Under the pieces are notes generated by a model. The model was not told the DNA's origin. It did not search any database and was given only the letters and a program-made list of their open reading frames with translations. Shown piece by piece: positions 53,254 through 62,316 of a DNA stretch of 64,000 nucleotides. The number at the start of each line of letters is the position of its first letter. Positions within the stretch are counted from its first letter, which is position 1. The translations under genes were made by a program, and so were the position numbers. Origin of the DNA: Flavihumibacter stibioxidans (GTDB lineage Bacteria > Bacteroidota > Bacteroidia > Chitinophagales > Chitinophagaceae); assembly GCF_014332695.1 (NCBI RefSeq), contig NZ_MBUA01000001.1, positions 1,488,001 through 1,552,000 on the forward strand. The letters are read 5' to 3'.

Positions 53254-53586
53254 TTACAATTTATCATTCCCTCTGTGCCTTTCGGCATCCCGGATGTGCT
53301 TCTTTTCAAAGTTCTTCTCCAGGGCCCGGGTAAGGTCTACCCCGGTCTGGTTGGCCAGGCAGATCAGGACCCAAAGAACGTCCGCCATTTCATCCGCCAG
53401 GTCCCGGCCTTTGTCCGATTCCTTAAAGGATTGTTCACCGTATTGCCTGACCATCAGGCGGCTCAGTTCCCCCACCTCCTCCATTAAAATGCCCAGGTTG
53501 GTAAGTTCATTGAAATAGCGGACCCCAACGGTTTTGATCCAGGTATCCACCTGGGCCTGGGCCTCCCGAATCGAAATATCAGACAT
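53254..53586 (-). CDS. MazG-like nucleotide pyrophosphohydrolase
   Basis: 110 residues from ATG 53586 (MSDISIREAQ). All-alpha NTP pyrophosphatase fold. The metal-binding ExxE...ExxD pattern is visible: LGILMEEVGELSRLMVRQYG and KGRDLADEMADVLWVLICLA. Such proteins hydrolyse (d)NTPs to monophosphates and may clean damaged nucleotides. An upstream in-frame start at 53613 would overlap the dtd end and adds only basic residues. It follows dtd by 20 bp, so both are likely one quality-control operon. Confidence 0.9.
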   Translation of the reverse strand: MSDISIREAQAQVDTWIKTVGVRYFNELTNLGILMEEVGELSRLMVRQYGEQSFKESDKGRDLADEMADVLWVLICLANQTGVDLTRALEKNFEKKHIRDAERHRGNDKL

Positions 53587-53606
53587 ATAATAGTTTTTTT
53601 TACCCT

Positions 53607-54062
53607 TCACCAATCACGATCCTTCGTGTCCATCACTATGGTCACCGGGCCATCATTAAGCAGGGAAACCTGCATATCTGCGCCGAATTCACCTGTACCA
53701 ACCACCTTCCCGAGGTCTTCGGTCAACCGGGCCACGAATCGCTCATACAAGGGAATGGCTACCGGAGGTTTGCTCGCTTTGATATAGGAAGGGCGGTTCC
53801 CCTTTTTGGTGCTTGCATGCAGTGTAAACTGGCTTACCACCAGTAAATCACCCCCGATATCCTTCAGGGAAAGATTCATGACACCCGCTTCATCATTAAA
53901 AATCCGCATCTGGACGATCTTCCCGCTGAGCCAGCAGAGATCTTCCTCCGTATCGGCATCTTCGATGCCTACCAATACCAGTAACCCCTGCCCTATGGCC
54001 GATTTAATATTACCGCCGATGCTGACGGAGGCCTCGCTTACCCTCTGTATGACAACCCGCAT
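53607..54062 (-). CDS. dtd: D-aminoacyl-tRNA deacylase
   Basis: 151 residues, standard for DTD. It removes D-amino acids (and glycine) from mischarged tRNAs. Signature motifs are intact: LLVVSQFTLHASTKKGNRPS (SQxxL motif) and LLNDGPVTIVMDTK (NxPVT motif), with MRVVIQRVSEASVSIGG at the N-terminus. It is the first gene of a dtd-mazG pair running leftward. Its start region overlaps the promoter core of the divergent mbnP-like gene. Confidence 0.96.
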   Translation of the reverse strand: MRVVIQRVSEASVSIGGNIKSAIGQGLLVLVGIEDADTEEDLCWLSGKIVQMRIFNDEAGVMNLSLKDIGGDLLVVSQFTLHASTKKGNRPSYIKASKPPVAIPLYERFVARLTEDLGKVVGTGEFGADMQVSLLNDGPVTIVMDTKDRDW

Positions 54063-54069
54063 ATTTTTG
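54062..54069 (+). promoter_or_regulatory. mbnP-like gene -7 promoter core
   Basis: TATTTTTG, matching TAnnTTTG, ends 12 nt before the GTG start at 54082 and touches the first base of the divergent dtd start codon. Confidence 0.45.
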
Positions 54070-54081
54070 TAACTTTCAGCT

Positions 54082-54861
54082 GTGAAAACCGAAAATAGTT
54101 ATAAAGCGCTTACCGTACTCCTGGCCGTACTCTTTATCCTGAGCGGGTGCCAAAAAGAAAACAGTGTGGAGAGTCCCCCCAGGGCCACCCTTGAAATCCG
54201 CTTTATACCGGTCATTAATGGGCAGCCGCTGCAACTGAACCAACCCTATACCAACCCATTCGGGGAAACTTATAGCTTATCCATCTTTCGATTCTATGCC
54301 GGGCGTTTCAGCCTGGGCGACCAGCAAAGCGGACTTCAAAAGGCGGTTGAAGGCGAACCCTATTACCTGCCAGATCTCGCTGATCAGAATTCCATGCAAA
54401 TTGCCATGCCCGTTGAGCCAGGTATTTATGATGCACTGGCATTCATCCTGGGGGTTGACAGCGCACTGAATGTGAGCGGGGTGCAATCGGGCGTGCTGGA
54501 TCCTGCCAGGGGAATGTTCTGGACCTGGAACTCCGGTTATATTTTTACCAAGATCGAAGGCAATTCAACCGCATCAAGCCAGCCCAATGGCAAGTTCGAA
54601 TACCATGTCGGCGGGTTTAAAAATCCCTTCAGTGCCATCCGGCCCATGGTTGCCCAACTCACCGGTACGGATAAATGGATACTGGGCAAAGACCAGACCC
54701 TGCATGTGGACATAGCTTACGACATGAACAGTTTTTTCGATGCCCACTTTCCCTTACGCATAGCCGAAAATGCCGTGGTCATGACGCCGGGGGAATTGGC
54801 CATGAATATATCCCTCAATTTTGCCGGTGCATTTGAAATAGTTGATTACAGTATCCGATGA
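54082..54861 (+). CDS. MbnP-like copper-binding lipoprotein
   Basis: 259 residues from a GTG. A lipoprotein signal ends in FILSGCQKEN (Cys near residue 23). The mature protein matches the MbnP family: LEIRFIPVINGQPLQLNQPY, LSIFRFYAGRF, GIYDALAFILGVDSALNVSG, and the Trp-rich MFWTWNSGYIFTKIEG near residue 150, then FEYHVGGF. In methanotrophs MbnP is a periplasmic copper protein whose Trp is oxidised to kynurenine by MbnH. The next gene is an MbnH-like di-heme enzyme with an ATGA overlap, so the pair is conserved here. No methanobactin genes are present. The equivalent modified Trp is not proven. Confidence 0.85.
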   Translation: MKTENSYKALTVLLAVLFILSGCQKENSVESPPRATLEIRFIPVINGQPLQLNQPYTNPFGETYSLSIFRFYAGRFSLGDQQSGLQKAVEGEPYYLPDLADQNSMQIAMPVEPGIYDALAFILGVDSALNVSGVQSGVLDPARGMFWTWNSGYIFTKIEGNSTASSQPNGKFEYHVGGFKNPFSAIRPMVAQLTGTDKWILGKDQTLHVDIAYDMNSFFDAHFPLRIAENAVVMTPGELAMNISLNFAGAFEIVDYSIR

Positions 54862-55859
54862 AGACCGGCACTATTTACATATTATTTCTTGCCGTTTTCC
54901 TGTCAACAATAACAACGGGTACGGGATGCAACAAGGAGGATAGCCCGAAATCCCCGACTGCACTGGATTTCCCGATGCCGGCAGGATGGCCGGAAACCAG
55001 TTATGATTTTGCATCGAATCCGCTTACCAATGAAGGCTTTGAACTGGGAAGAAAATTATTTTTTGATGGCCGCCTTTCAAAGGATGGCAATTTCCCCTGC
55101 GCCAGTTGTCACCAGCCATTCGCGGCATTTGCCACTTTCGAACATGACCTCAGCCATGGTTTCAATAACCAGTTCACCCTGCGCAATGCCCCCGCACTCT
55201 TCAACCTGGCCTGGCACAGTGAATTCCATCATGATGGCGGTATCAACCACCTCGACCTGCAGCCACTGGCGCCACTCACGGCACCCAATGAAATGGCGGA
55301 AACCATCCCTTCAGTAATTGAAAAATTATCGGCTGATCCTGCTTACCAGCAGGGATTCGCAAAAGCATTCGGAACGCCGGAGATCAATACTGCACGCCTG
55401 ACAAAAGCGCTTTCCCAGTATATGCTGATGTTGGTTTCGGCGAGTTCAAAATACGACAGGGTAAAACAAGGTAAAGATGTTTTCAATGTAAATGAAGCGG
55501 CGGGCTACCAGGTATTCCTGCAGAAGAAATGCAACAGTTGCCACGCCGAACCGCTGTTCACCAATCTCGCCTATGAAAGCAACGGATTACCGTTGAACCC
55601 CGGACTGAATGATGTTGGGCGTATGCGCATCACCGGTAGTTCCGCTGATTCGCTCAAATTCAAAGTCCCAAGCCTGCGGAATATCATGGTGAGCTTCCCC
55701 TATATGCACGATGGCCGCCTCTGGGATATTTCAGATGTGTATGAACATTATAATAAAACAATTCCCCTTTCTTCTGTTGAAAGGGGATTGTTGACAGAGT
55801 TCTTTAAAACCCTGACCGATTCTGCTTTTATCAATAATCCAAGGCTTGGGCAGCCATGA
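54858..55859 (+). CDS. MbnH/MauG-like di-heme cytochrome c peroxidase
   Basis: 333 residues with an N-terminal signal/lipoprotein-type segment (TTITTGTGCNKED). Two c-type heme sites are visible: FPCASCHQPFAAF (about residue 80) and KKCNSCHAEPLF (about residue 231). NAPALFNLAWHSEFHHDGGI and VPSLRNIMVSFPYMHDGRLWD are typical of the bacterial cytochrome c peroxidase/MauG superfamily. Its 4-bp ATGA overlap with the MbnP-like gene indicates translational coupling and suggests it is the MbnH partner, which would oxidise a Trp of that protein. An ordinary peroxidase role is the alternative. Confidence 0.88.
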   Translation: MKTGTIYILFLAVFLSTITTGTGCNKEDSPKSPTALDFPMPAGWPETSYDFASNPLTNEGFELGRKLFFDGRLSKDGNFPCASCHQPFAAFATFEHDLSHGFNNQFTLRNAPALFNLAWHSEFHHDGGINHLDLQPLAPLTAPNEMAETIPSVIEKLSADPAYQQGFAKAFGTPEINTARLTKALSQYMLMLVSASSKYDRVKQGKDVFNVNEAAGYQVFLQKKCNSCHAEPLFTNLAYESNGLPLNPGLNDVGRMRITGSSADSLKFKVPSLRNIMVSFPYMHDGRLWDISDVYEHYNKTIPLSSVERGLLTEFFKTLTDSAFINNPRLGQP

Positions 55860-55862
55860 TTT

Positions 55863-56507
55863 TCAGTGAGCCAGTTTTCGTGCCCTGATTGCCTGCAGCG
55901 CCTGCCTGGCCTTCTCCAGGTCCAGCGCATGCTGTTTAACAGCATTGGAATTCTCAGCAATTTTTTCTTCTATCTGAACTTTTCTCTTTGCCAGGTCCGC
56001 TCCTTCATCGAGCATGCTGGTATGTTTTTTCTCCATCTTGTCAATCAGGCTTTCCTGAGCCAGGATCTCGAGGTTCAGGTTATAATCCGCAACGAAGGGA
56101 GTAACGCCCGCGAGATAGGTTTTGCCGTCTTCGATACCGGTGCGTTCATCAGCGGCCCTCGATGAAAGCATTTCATTGGGTTTTGCCATGATCATCTGCA
56201 CCAGTGATGCAGCTTTTTCCTTTCTGCTTTTGCGGTCAACTTTTACATACACATCATATAAATTTCCGCCATCGCCCAAAGGCACATTCCGGTATAACTG
56301 GTAATCTTTCGCCTTTGCAGGTTTGAAGCCCATGGTCTTGAATTTTTCTTCCATTGCCTTCTCCACTACATCAGGCGGGTAAGGCAATTCCAATACTGCT
56401 GCCGGCATATTCTTTTTCTGGAACTCCGCAATACCCTCCATGGGTTGCTGGGCCTGCACTGCAAATGCAAGAGATACTGCCAGTAATAATCCTAATCCTC
56501 TTTTCAT
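55863..56507 (-). CDS. Hypothetical secreted protein with coiled-coil C-terminus
   Basis: 214 residues from ATG 56507; Met two codons upstream (56513) is equally possible. A signal peptide ends near residue 20 (LAFAVQAQ). The N-terminal part is a small alpha/beta region (AVLELPYPPDVVEKAMEEKF, KDYQLYRNVPLGDGGNLYDV), and the last ~75 residues are a long charged coiled coil (LIDKMEKKHTSMLDEGADLA to LEKARQALQAIRARKLAH). I know no name for it. Likely periplasmic. It converges on the mbnH-like gene with 3 bp between stops and diverges from the flippase gene. Confidence 0.78.
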   Translation of the reverse strand: MKRGLGLLLAVSLAFAVQAQQPMEGIAEFQKKNMPAAVLELPYPPDVVEKAMEEKFKTMGFKPAKAKDYQLYRNVPLGDGGNLYDVYVKVDRKSRKEKAASLVQMIMAKPNEMLSSRAADERTGIEDGKTYLAGVTPFVADYNLNLEILAQESLIDKMEKKHTSMLDEGADLAKRKVQIEEKIAENSNAVKQHALDLEKARQALQAIRARKLAH

Positions 56508-56529
56508 ATTCATGGTTTTATTTCAGTGA

Positions 56530-56537
56530 CAAAGTTA
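56530..56537 (-). promoter_or_regulatory. Promoter core of the coiled-coil protein gene
   Basis: TAACTTTG on the minus strand, exact consensus, 16-22 nt before the two candidate ATGs. Confidence 0.45.
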
Positions 56538-56567
56538 TAAAATCCATTTCGTCAGTTGATTTACAAC

Positions 56568-56575
56568 TATTTTTG
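56568..56575 (+). promoter_or_regulatory. Promoter core of the flippase gene
   Basis: TATTTTTG, exact consensus, 19 nt before the TTG at 56595. It rules against the TTG at 56556, which lies upstream of it. Confidence 0.45.
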
Positions 56576-56594
56576 CCCAAATTCTGAGCATCCT

Positions 56595-58097
56595 TTGAGT
56601 GAGATCAAAAAACTGGCCGGACAAACCTTGTGGTATGGTGTACCCACCATTGTAGCCCGATTCCTCGGCTACCTGATGAATATGGCGCTTCCCTTCCTTT
56701 TTGAAAAGCCATCCGTTACTGCTGATATCACCCAGGTATATGCGATGATCCCATTCCTGAATGTTTTGTTTACTTATGGAATGGAAACGGCTTACTTCCG
56801 GTTTTCCCAGGATAAGGACAAACACCATTTATATAACACATTATCGGTCTCACTGTTCATCAGCAGCCTGGCTTTTACTGCATTATTATTTTTCAGTCGT
56901 GGTACCATTGCCGCTGCAGCCGGACTGGAAGCTCATCCCGAATACATTACCTGGATGTGCGGCATCCTGCTGTTCGACACCCTGGCCACACTGCCTTTTG
57001 CCAAACTGAGACAGGAAAATCGCCCCCGCCGGTATGCATTCGTGCGGATCAGCGGCATCCTGATCAACCTGCTGATCGTGCTCTTTTTTGTGGGAGTACT
57101 GCCGGCATATATTTCCAACCACCCCGACAGTCCGCTGAGACTCTTTCAACGTTTCGATATCGGGATTGGCTGGTACCTGGTGGGTAACCTGCTGGGAAGT
57201 ATCGCCACTTTTGCGATGCTGGCCCCTGAATGGAAGGAGCTGAACTGGGAATTTGATAGCAAACTATTCCGGGAGGTGATGCACTACAGCTATCCATTGG
57301 TGATAGTTGGTTTCGGCGGCATGGTAAATGATGTGCTCAGCCGCCTGATCTACCAGCATGTGGTGGACCTCCCGGCAGAACAGGCCAAACATGAACTGGG
57401 AATTTTTGCCAATGTGTACCGGCTGGCCGTGATGATGAGTATCCTGATCCAGGCCTTCCGGATGGCAGCCGAACCTTATTTCTTTAACCAGTCGAAACAG
57501 GAAGGTGCACAGAAATCATATGCCCGTGTCATGAAATTCTTCGTGCTGGCCTGCTGTTTTATGTTTCTCTTCATCGGGCTCTACCTGGATGTGCTGGAAT
57601 GGATCATCACCGTAAAATCCGATGCCTGGGCCGAAGGCATGTACATTGTACCCATACTTGCCATGGGTAATATTTTCCTGGGAATTTATTACAACCTCAG
57701 CATCTGGTATAAACTAACGGGAAGGAACATGTACGGAGCCTATATCACCATTGCCGGCGCAGTCCTGACCATCGTACTGAATATCCTGCTGATCCCGCGC
57801 CTGCATTACCTCGGCGCGGCCCTCGCCACCTTCGCCTGCTACCTGCTGATGATGGTGATCAGCTACGTAATGGGACAGAAATATTACCCTGTCCCCTATG
57901 CGCGTAAAAAACTGATCTCCTATCTGGTGCTGGTGAGCCTGGTTTATGCGTTTCACCGCCTGGTACTCTATTTTTATTCCCCGCTCTGGTTCAGTGTGCT
58001 GACCGGTACCCTGCTGCTGGCGGGTTTCGCAATGTTTGTAGCAAAGGTGGAAAAAAAGGAACTGTCGAAAATCCCTCTTCTCAGCAAATTTGTATAA
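56595..58097 (+). CDS. Wzx-type polysaccharide flippase (MATE/MOP superfamily)
   Basis: 500 residues if the TTG at 56595 (LSEIKKLAGQTLWYG) is the start; no ATG precedes the conserved first helix. About 12-14 membrane helices. GQTLWYGVPTIVARFLGYLM, TYGMETAYFRFSQDKDKH and VMHYSYPLVIVGFGGMVNDVL match polysaccharide biosynthesis flippases. These move undecaprenyl-linked oligosaccharides across the inner membrane. No glycosyltransferases are adjacent, so it may serve a pathway encoded elsewhere or peptidoglycan lipid II. It converges on the metallo-hydrolase gene. Confidence 0.85.
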   Translation: MSEIKKLAGQTLWYGVPTIVARFLGYLMNMALPFLFEKPSVTADITQVYAMIPFLNVLFTYGMETAYFRFSQDKDKHHLYNTLSVSLFISSLAFTALLFFSRGTIAAAAGLEAHPEYITWMCGILLFDTLATLPFAKLRQENRPRRYAFVRISGILINLLIVLFFVGVLPAYISNHPDSPLRLFQRFDIGIGWYLVGNLLGSIATFAMLAPEWKELNWEFDSKLFREVMHYSYPLVIVGFGGMVNDVLSRLIYQHVVDLPAEQAKHELGIFANVYRLAVMMSILIQAFRMAAEPYFFNQSKQEGAQKSYARVMKFFVLACCFMFLFIGLYLDVLEWIITVKSDAWAEGMYIVPILAMGNIFLGIYYNLSIWYKLTGRNMYGAYITIAGAVLTIVLNILLIPRLHYLGAALATFACYLLMMVISYVMGQKYYPVPYARKKLISYLVLVSLVYAFHRLVLYFYSPLWFSVLTGTLLLAGFAMFVAKVEKKELSKIPLLSKFV

Positions 58098-58110
58098 CCT
58101 CCTCACCTCC

Positions 58111-58761
58111 TCACCTATCCCCCCCATTCAAAAAAGGATTGTTCTTCTTTTCAAACCCTATCGTTGTGCTTTCCCCATGACCCGGGTAAACCCTCACCGC
58201 ATCCGGCAGGGTGAACAATTGGGTGCGAATGCTGTTCAGCAACTGGGAATGGTTGCCACCCGGAAGATCGGTGCGCCCAATGCTTCGCCGGAACAGGACA
58301 TCGCCGCCAATGACAAATTGCTGGGACTCAGAATAAAAGCAGACATGGCCGGGTGAGTGCCCGGGAGCCTCGATCACTTTTAATTCGTCTGTACCCAACC
58401 TTATGGTATCTCCGCCACGTATATAATGTAATGGACCGTCGTAATTGCGGAAAGGAAGGTTCCAGCGTTTGCCCGAATCGGGGGCAAAGTCCAGCACCAG
58501 CTTTTCCGTGGGGTGAATATGCAGCTCAAGTTTCCATGTACGGTGAACAAAATCGTTGCCGAACACATGGTCAAGATGGCAGTGGGTATTCAGTAAGAGG
58601 CGGGGAGTCAGTTTATGCTGGTCGATGAAAGCCTTTAACTGCTGCTCCTCGCGCTGGTCGTAACAACCCGGATCAATGATCATGCAGTCGCCCGATTCGT
58701 TGAACAAAACATAGGAATTTTCCATTATGGGACTGAACTCGAATAAATGGATTGTTAACAT
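58111..58761 (-). CDS. MBL-fold metallo-hydrolase (glyoxalase II-like)
   Basis: 216 residues. Metal-binding HxHxDH is LLNTHCHLDHVFGNDF (about residue 58), with later ligands in EAPGHSPGHVCFYSE, VIGGDVLFRRSIGRTDLPGG and VYPGHGESTTIGFEKKNNPF. It is a short glyoxalase II-like hydrolase of the YcbL type, without the extra C-terminal domain of true GloB. It likely acts on a cytoplasmic thioester, but the substrate is not defined by sequence. It converges on the flippase gene with 13 bp between them and diverges from the large propeller-barrel gene. Confidence 0.9.
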   Translation of the reverse strand: MLTIHLFEFSPIMENSYVLFNESGDCMIIDPGCYDQREEQQLKAFIDQHKLTPRLLLNTHCHLDHVFGNDFVHRTWKLELHIHPTEKLVLDFAPDSGKRWNLPFRNYDGPLHYIRGGDTIRLGTDELKVIEAPGHSPGHVCFYSESQQFVIGGDVLFRRSIGRTDLPGGNHSQLLNSIRTQLFTLPDAVRVYPGHGESTTIGFEKKNNPFLNGGDR

Positions 58762-58831
58762 AGCTCTATTATTTGGGGGGGATTTCCGGGTTAACCCTGA
58801 ATATCATAATTTTAAACCACAATCACTGGAT

Positions 58832-61800
58832 ATGCAATTTCCGAAGAATCATTTGTTTTTGCGCGTGTGTACCAAGCTTACCCTGATTTTTATCCTTTTC
58901 CTGATGATTACCCCCTCCCTGGTAAATGCCCAGGTGAATACGGTGGAATTTGGGAAAAACCGGGTCCAGTACAGGAAGTTCAAATGGCAATATTACCAGA
59001 CAGATAATTTCAATACCTACTACAGCCAGAATGGCGAGCCACTCGCAAAATCAGTTGCACAGATGGCGGAAATTGAATTGCCCGACCTTGAAACCTTTAT
59101 GGAATACGGCTTGCAGCGCCGGGCCAACATCGTCCTCTACAACAATTTCAACGACCTGCAGCAAACCAATATCGGGTTGACCACAGACTGGCAGATCAAT
59201 GGTGGCAACACCAAGCTGGTGAACAATAAAGTGGTGGTTTATTATAACAGCGACCATCGGAACTTACGCATCCAGGTAAGGCAGGGAATTGCCCGCATCC
59301 TGCTGGATAATATCCTTTTCGGGGATGACCTGGGCGAATTTGCCGCCAACCAGGCCTTGCTGGACCTTCCCAAATGGCTGACCGACGGATTTGTGGCTTA
59401 TGCTGCAGAAAACTGGAGCACCGACCTTGACAACCAGTTGAAATCTGCGATGCTCTCAGGCAAATACCGGAATTTTTACCAGTTTGCCTATGACCAGCCC
59501 ATGCTGGCAGGCCATTCATTCTGGCGTTATGTCGAAGAGACCTACAAGAAGGAAAACACCAAGTATTTCCTTTACCTGGCAAGGCTGTACCGCAACCTGA
59601 ACGGCGCTTCCAACCGGATCGCCAAAAAGAAATTCAAGGAAGTCCTGTCAGATTTTATGACCTACAATGAAGACAAGTATTATAAGGATATCCGCGGCCG
59701 CCGCAACAACCCCAAAGGGTCTATGTCAGTGGTGGAGGAAGTGGACAAGAATAAGGACTTCTACAATTTCACCCCCAACCCGGCTCCACGTAGCCAGGCC
59801 TATGCAGTGGTTCAGTATAAAAAAGGATTACAGACCGTTCTCTTTTATGAAGATTATGTAACCAGCAAAGTGCTCCTGAAAAACGGTGTCCGCAACCTGG
59901 AAGCCAAACAGGACCCGCATTACCCATTGCTGGCCTGGAATGGCAAGGGCAACAAATTACTGGTGGTGTACAGCAGTGAAGGAAAACTGAGGATGTTTAC
60001 CTACGACATATTCTCCCGGATCAAACGCGATAAACTGGTGCTCGACCAGTTTGAACAAATCCAGGATATAAAGTTTATGACGGACGATAACACACTTTTA
60101 TTGAGTGGGGTTAAAAACGGGCAGTCAGATATTTTCACCTTCAAGATCGACCGCGAGCGTGTGGAACAGATCACGAATGATATATATGACGACCTTGATC
60201 CATCCTTCGTGGCATTTCCAAACAAGATGGGCATCCTGTATGCATCCAACAGGCCATCCGCAACCGCTGTATCCGGAGATACTATCCTGCCATCCAACCA
60301 TCGCTATAATATTTTCCTGGTTGATAATTTCAATAAGAGCGAATTCAAGCAGATCTCGCAAATGAGCAACCTGAAATATGGAAACGCCAGGTACCCTGCG
60401 CAGTATAACGTATCACACTTTACATTTGCGGCTGATGAAAACGGTATCAACAACCGGTTTGCCGGATTCTTCACCACTGAAAGGGCCGGTGTGGATACCA
60501 TCTACCGGATTGGGGATGATGTGTTGCGCAATCCCGAATACAAAGAGATTGATTCACTCCTGAAGGTCTATGACAAAACGGAGCCCGATACCATCTTCAC
60601 TTTTTCCATCACCAATGATTCCGCATATGTGTTCCCGTTAACCAATTACCAGAGCGGACTGGTGGAAACAAAAGCTGCGGGCGATAAAGACCAGGTAAGT
60701 GAAGTCAGGCAGGAAGGAGAACTGAAGTTTCTCTACAAACTGAAAGTGGATGAAAACACCCTGAGGAAACGGAATATCAATCCGCGGCCAACCGATTTCA
60801 GGAAGAGAACGATTGATGAGCAAAGGATAGCGGCAGGGGCAGCCATTCAATTCCGGCAACCTGAACAGCCAACAGATACAAGCGGCAAAAAAGTTGAATT
60901 TGAATCAGAGTTTGAGGAAGACAAAGCCGACTCCGCGGCGGTTGAAAGGATCAGGAAAGAACAACAAACAGAAAGCCAGCCCTCCATCCTGAAAAAAGCG
61001 GGCCGGTTTGATTACCGCCTGAAGTTTTCTGTTGACCAGGTAACCGGTTCGCTCTTCAACAACGATGTGCTGGTTACCCGCTACGAGCCATTTACCGGTT
61101 CGCTGCCTGTTACCAACAGTGCCAATAACGGATTTAACGGAATGTTCAAGGTAACGGTGTATGACATGCTGGAAGACCTTCGCTTTACCGGCATGTTCCG
61201 TTCACCATTGATCAATACAGCCGGCCAGGGTGTACCGATCAATCTCGGAAGCCCTAATATCTTTATTCCGGGTTCCCAGTCATTGTTCAATTCGGGCTCT
61301 GAATACCTGGCGCGTTTTGATTACATGAAACGCAGGATCGATTATACCGCCATGTATTACCGCCGCACCGATGTGGGCGGAAGAGACATTGGTGTCGGAT
61401 TCCTGATCCCTGCCAAACTCTACACCAATTTGTACCAGGCAGGCATCAAGTACCCGTTTGATAAAGTGAGAAGCGTGCGCATCAACCTTGGCCTGAGGAC
61501 CGACAAAGTGGTAACCAAAGCCATCTCGGATCCCAACACCATTGAAGTGGAAGATGAGAAGAAGAGCTATGGTTTGCTGCGGGTTGAATACGTGCACGAC
61601 AATGCCATCATGAAAGCCACCAATATCTGGAATGGTCTCCGGTACAAAGTCTATATGGACCTGAATACCCAGGTAAACAAATTACAGACCACTGCCGGAA
61701 GGAACACCTTTAATGTTGGCTGGGATGCGCGGTATTACTATCCCATCCTCCAGAATTTCATCTGGGCCGGCCGGGTGGCAGCAGATTTCTCCTGGGGTGA

Positions 61801-62299
61801 CCAGAAGATATTGTATTACCTGGGCGGACAAGATGGATGGCTTTTCCCGAAGGCTAACACCGAAGTACAACCGCAGGACCCGACTTATGCTTTCCAGGCA
61901 CTGGCTGTTAACATGAGGGGGCACCGCCAGAATATTACCAATGGCAACAATGCCATGGTGATCAACAGTGAATTCCGTCTGCCGGTATTCACCACCTTGC
62001 TGAAACGCCCCATCAACAATGCCTTTCTCCGCAATTTCCAGCTTGTCCAGTTCACCGACCTCGGTACTGCCTGGAATGGTAAATACAATGGAATGGCAAG
62101 GCCGTCGAAAGTTTACCAGGAAGGAAATGTGCTGGTAAAGATCAAGGCAGGTGGTGTGGGACCATTCGTAGGAGGATACGGATTTGGCGCGCGCAGCACC
62201 CTGCTGGGTTATTTCATGCGCCTCGATACCGGTTGGGAAATGAATGGCTTCTTCAAGGGCAGGCCTATCTGGCATTTTGCACTGGGTGTTGATTTTTAA
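58832..62299 (+). CDS. Large exported protein with beta-propeller and probable outer-membrane barrel
   Basis: 1155 residues from ATG 58832, which places the signal peptide (about 10-32, SLVNAQ) at the N-terminus. Residues ~35-300 resemble a peptidase-MA-like fold (LPKWLTDGFVAYAAENWSTD) but without HExxH. A TolB/WD40-like propeller follows (LLSGVKNGQSDIFTFKIDRE, MGILYASNRPS; about 380-620). The last ~400 residues are Tyr-rich alternating strands (FDYMKRRIDYTAMYYRRTDV, WDARYYYPILQNFIWAGRVA) and end GRPIWHFALGVDF, the pattern of a surface-antigen-type outer-membrane barrel. I recognise the architecture from Bacteroidota genomes but no assigned function. Monocistronic, strong terminator. Confidence 0.82.
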   Translation: MQFPKNHLFLRVCTKLTLIFILFLMITPSLVNAQVNTVEFGKNRVQYRKFKWQYYQTDNFNTYYSQNGEPLAKSVAQMAEIELPDLETFMEYGLQRRANIVLYNNFNDLQQTNIGLTTDWQINGGNTKLVNNKVVVYYNSDHRNLRIQVRQGIARILLDNILFGDDLGEFAANQALLDLPKWLTDGFVAYAAENWSTDLDNQLKSAMLSGKYRNFYQFAYDQPMLAGHSFWRYVEETYKKENTKYFLYLARLYRNLNGASNRIAKKKFKEVLSDFMTYNEDKYYKDIRGRRNNPKGSMSVVEEVDKNKDFYNFTPNPAPRSQAYAVVQYKKGLQTVLFYEDYVTSKVLLKNGVRNLEAKQDPHYPLLAWNGKGNKLLVVYSSEGKLRMFTYDIFSRIKRDKLVLDQFEQIQDIKFMTDDNTLLLSGVKNGQSDIFTFKIDRERVEQITNDIYDDLDPSFVAFPNKMGILYASNRPSATAVSGDTILPSNHRYNIFLVDNFNKSEFKQISQMSNLKYGNARYPAQYNVSHFTFAADENGINNRFAGFFTTERAGVDTIYRIGDDVLRNPEYKEIDSLLKVYDKTEPDTIFTFSITNDSAYVFPLTNYQSGLVETKAAGDKDQVSEVRQEGELKFLYKLKVDENTLRKRNINPRPTDFRKRTIDEQRIAAGAAIQFRQPEQPTDTSGKKVEFESEFEEDKADSAAVERIRKEQQTESQPSILKKAGRFDYRLKFSVDQVTGSLFNNDVLVTRYEPFTGSLPVTNSANNGFNGMFKVTVYDMLEDLRFTGMFRSPLINTAGQGVPINLGSPNIFIPGSQSLFNSGSEYLARFDYMKRRIDYTAMYYRRTDVGGRDIGVGFLIPAKLYTNLYQAGIKYPFDKVRSVRINLGLRTDKVVTKAISDPNTIEVEDEKKSYGLLRVEYVHDNAIMKATNIWNGLRYKVYMDLNTQVNKLQTTAGRNTFNVGWDARYYYPILQNFIWAGRVAADFSWGDQKILYYLGGQDGWLFPKANTEVQPQDPTYAFQALAVNMRGHRQNITNGNNAMVINSEFRLPVFTTLLKRPINNAFLRNFQLVQFTDLGTAWNGKYNGMARPSKVYQEGNVLVKIKAGGVGPFVGGYGFGARSTLLGYFMRLDTGWEMNGFFKGRPIWHFALGVDF

Positions 62300-62316
62300 A
62301 GGAATCATTTTATATA

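Noticed and set aside
58832-62299. Zinc metalloprotease call for the N-terminal domain
   Set aside because: The helix that should carry HExxH reads WLTDGFVAY, so catalytic residues are missing.
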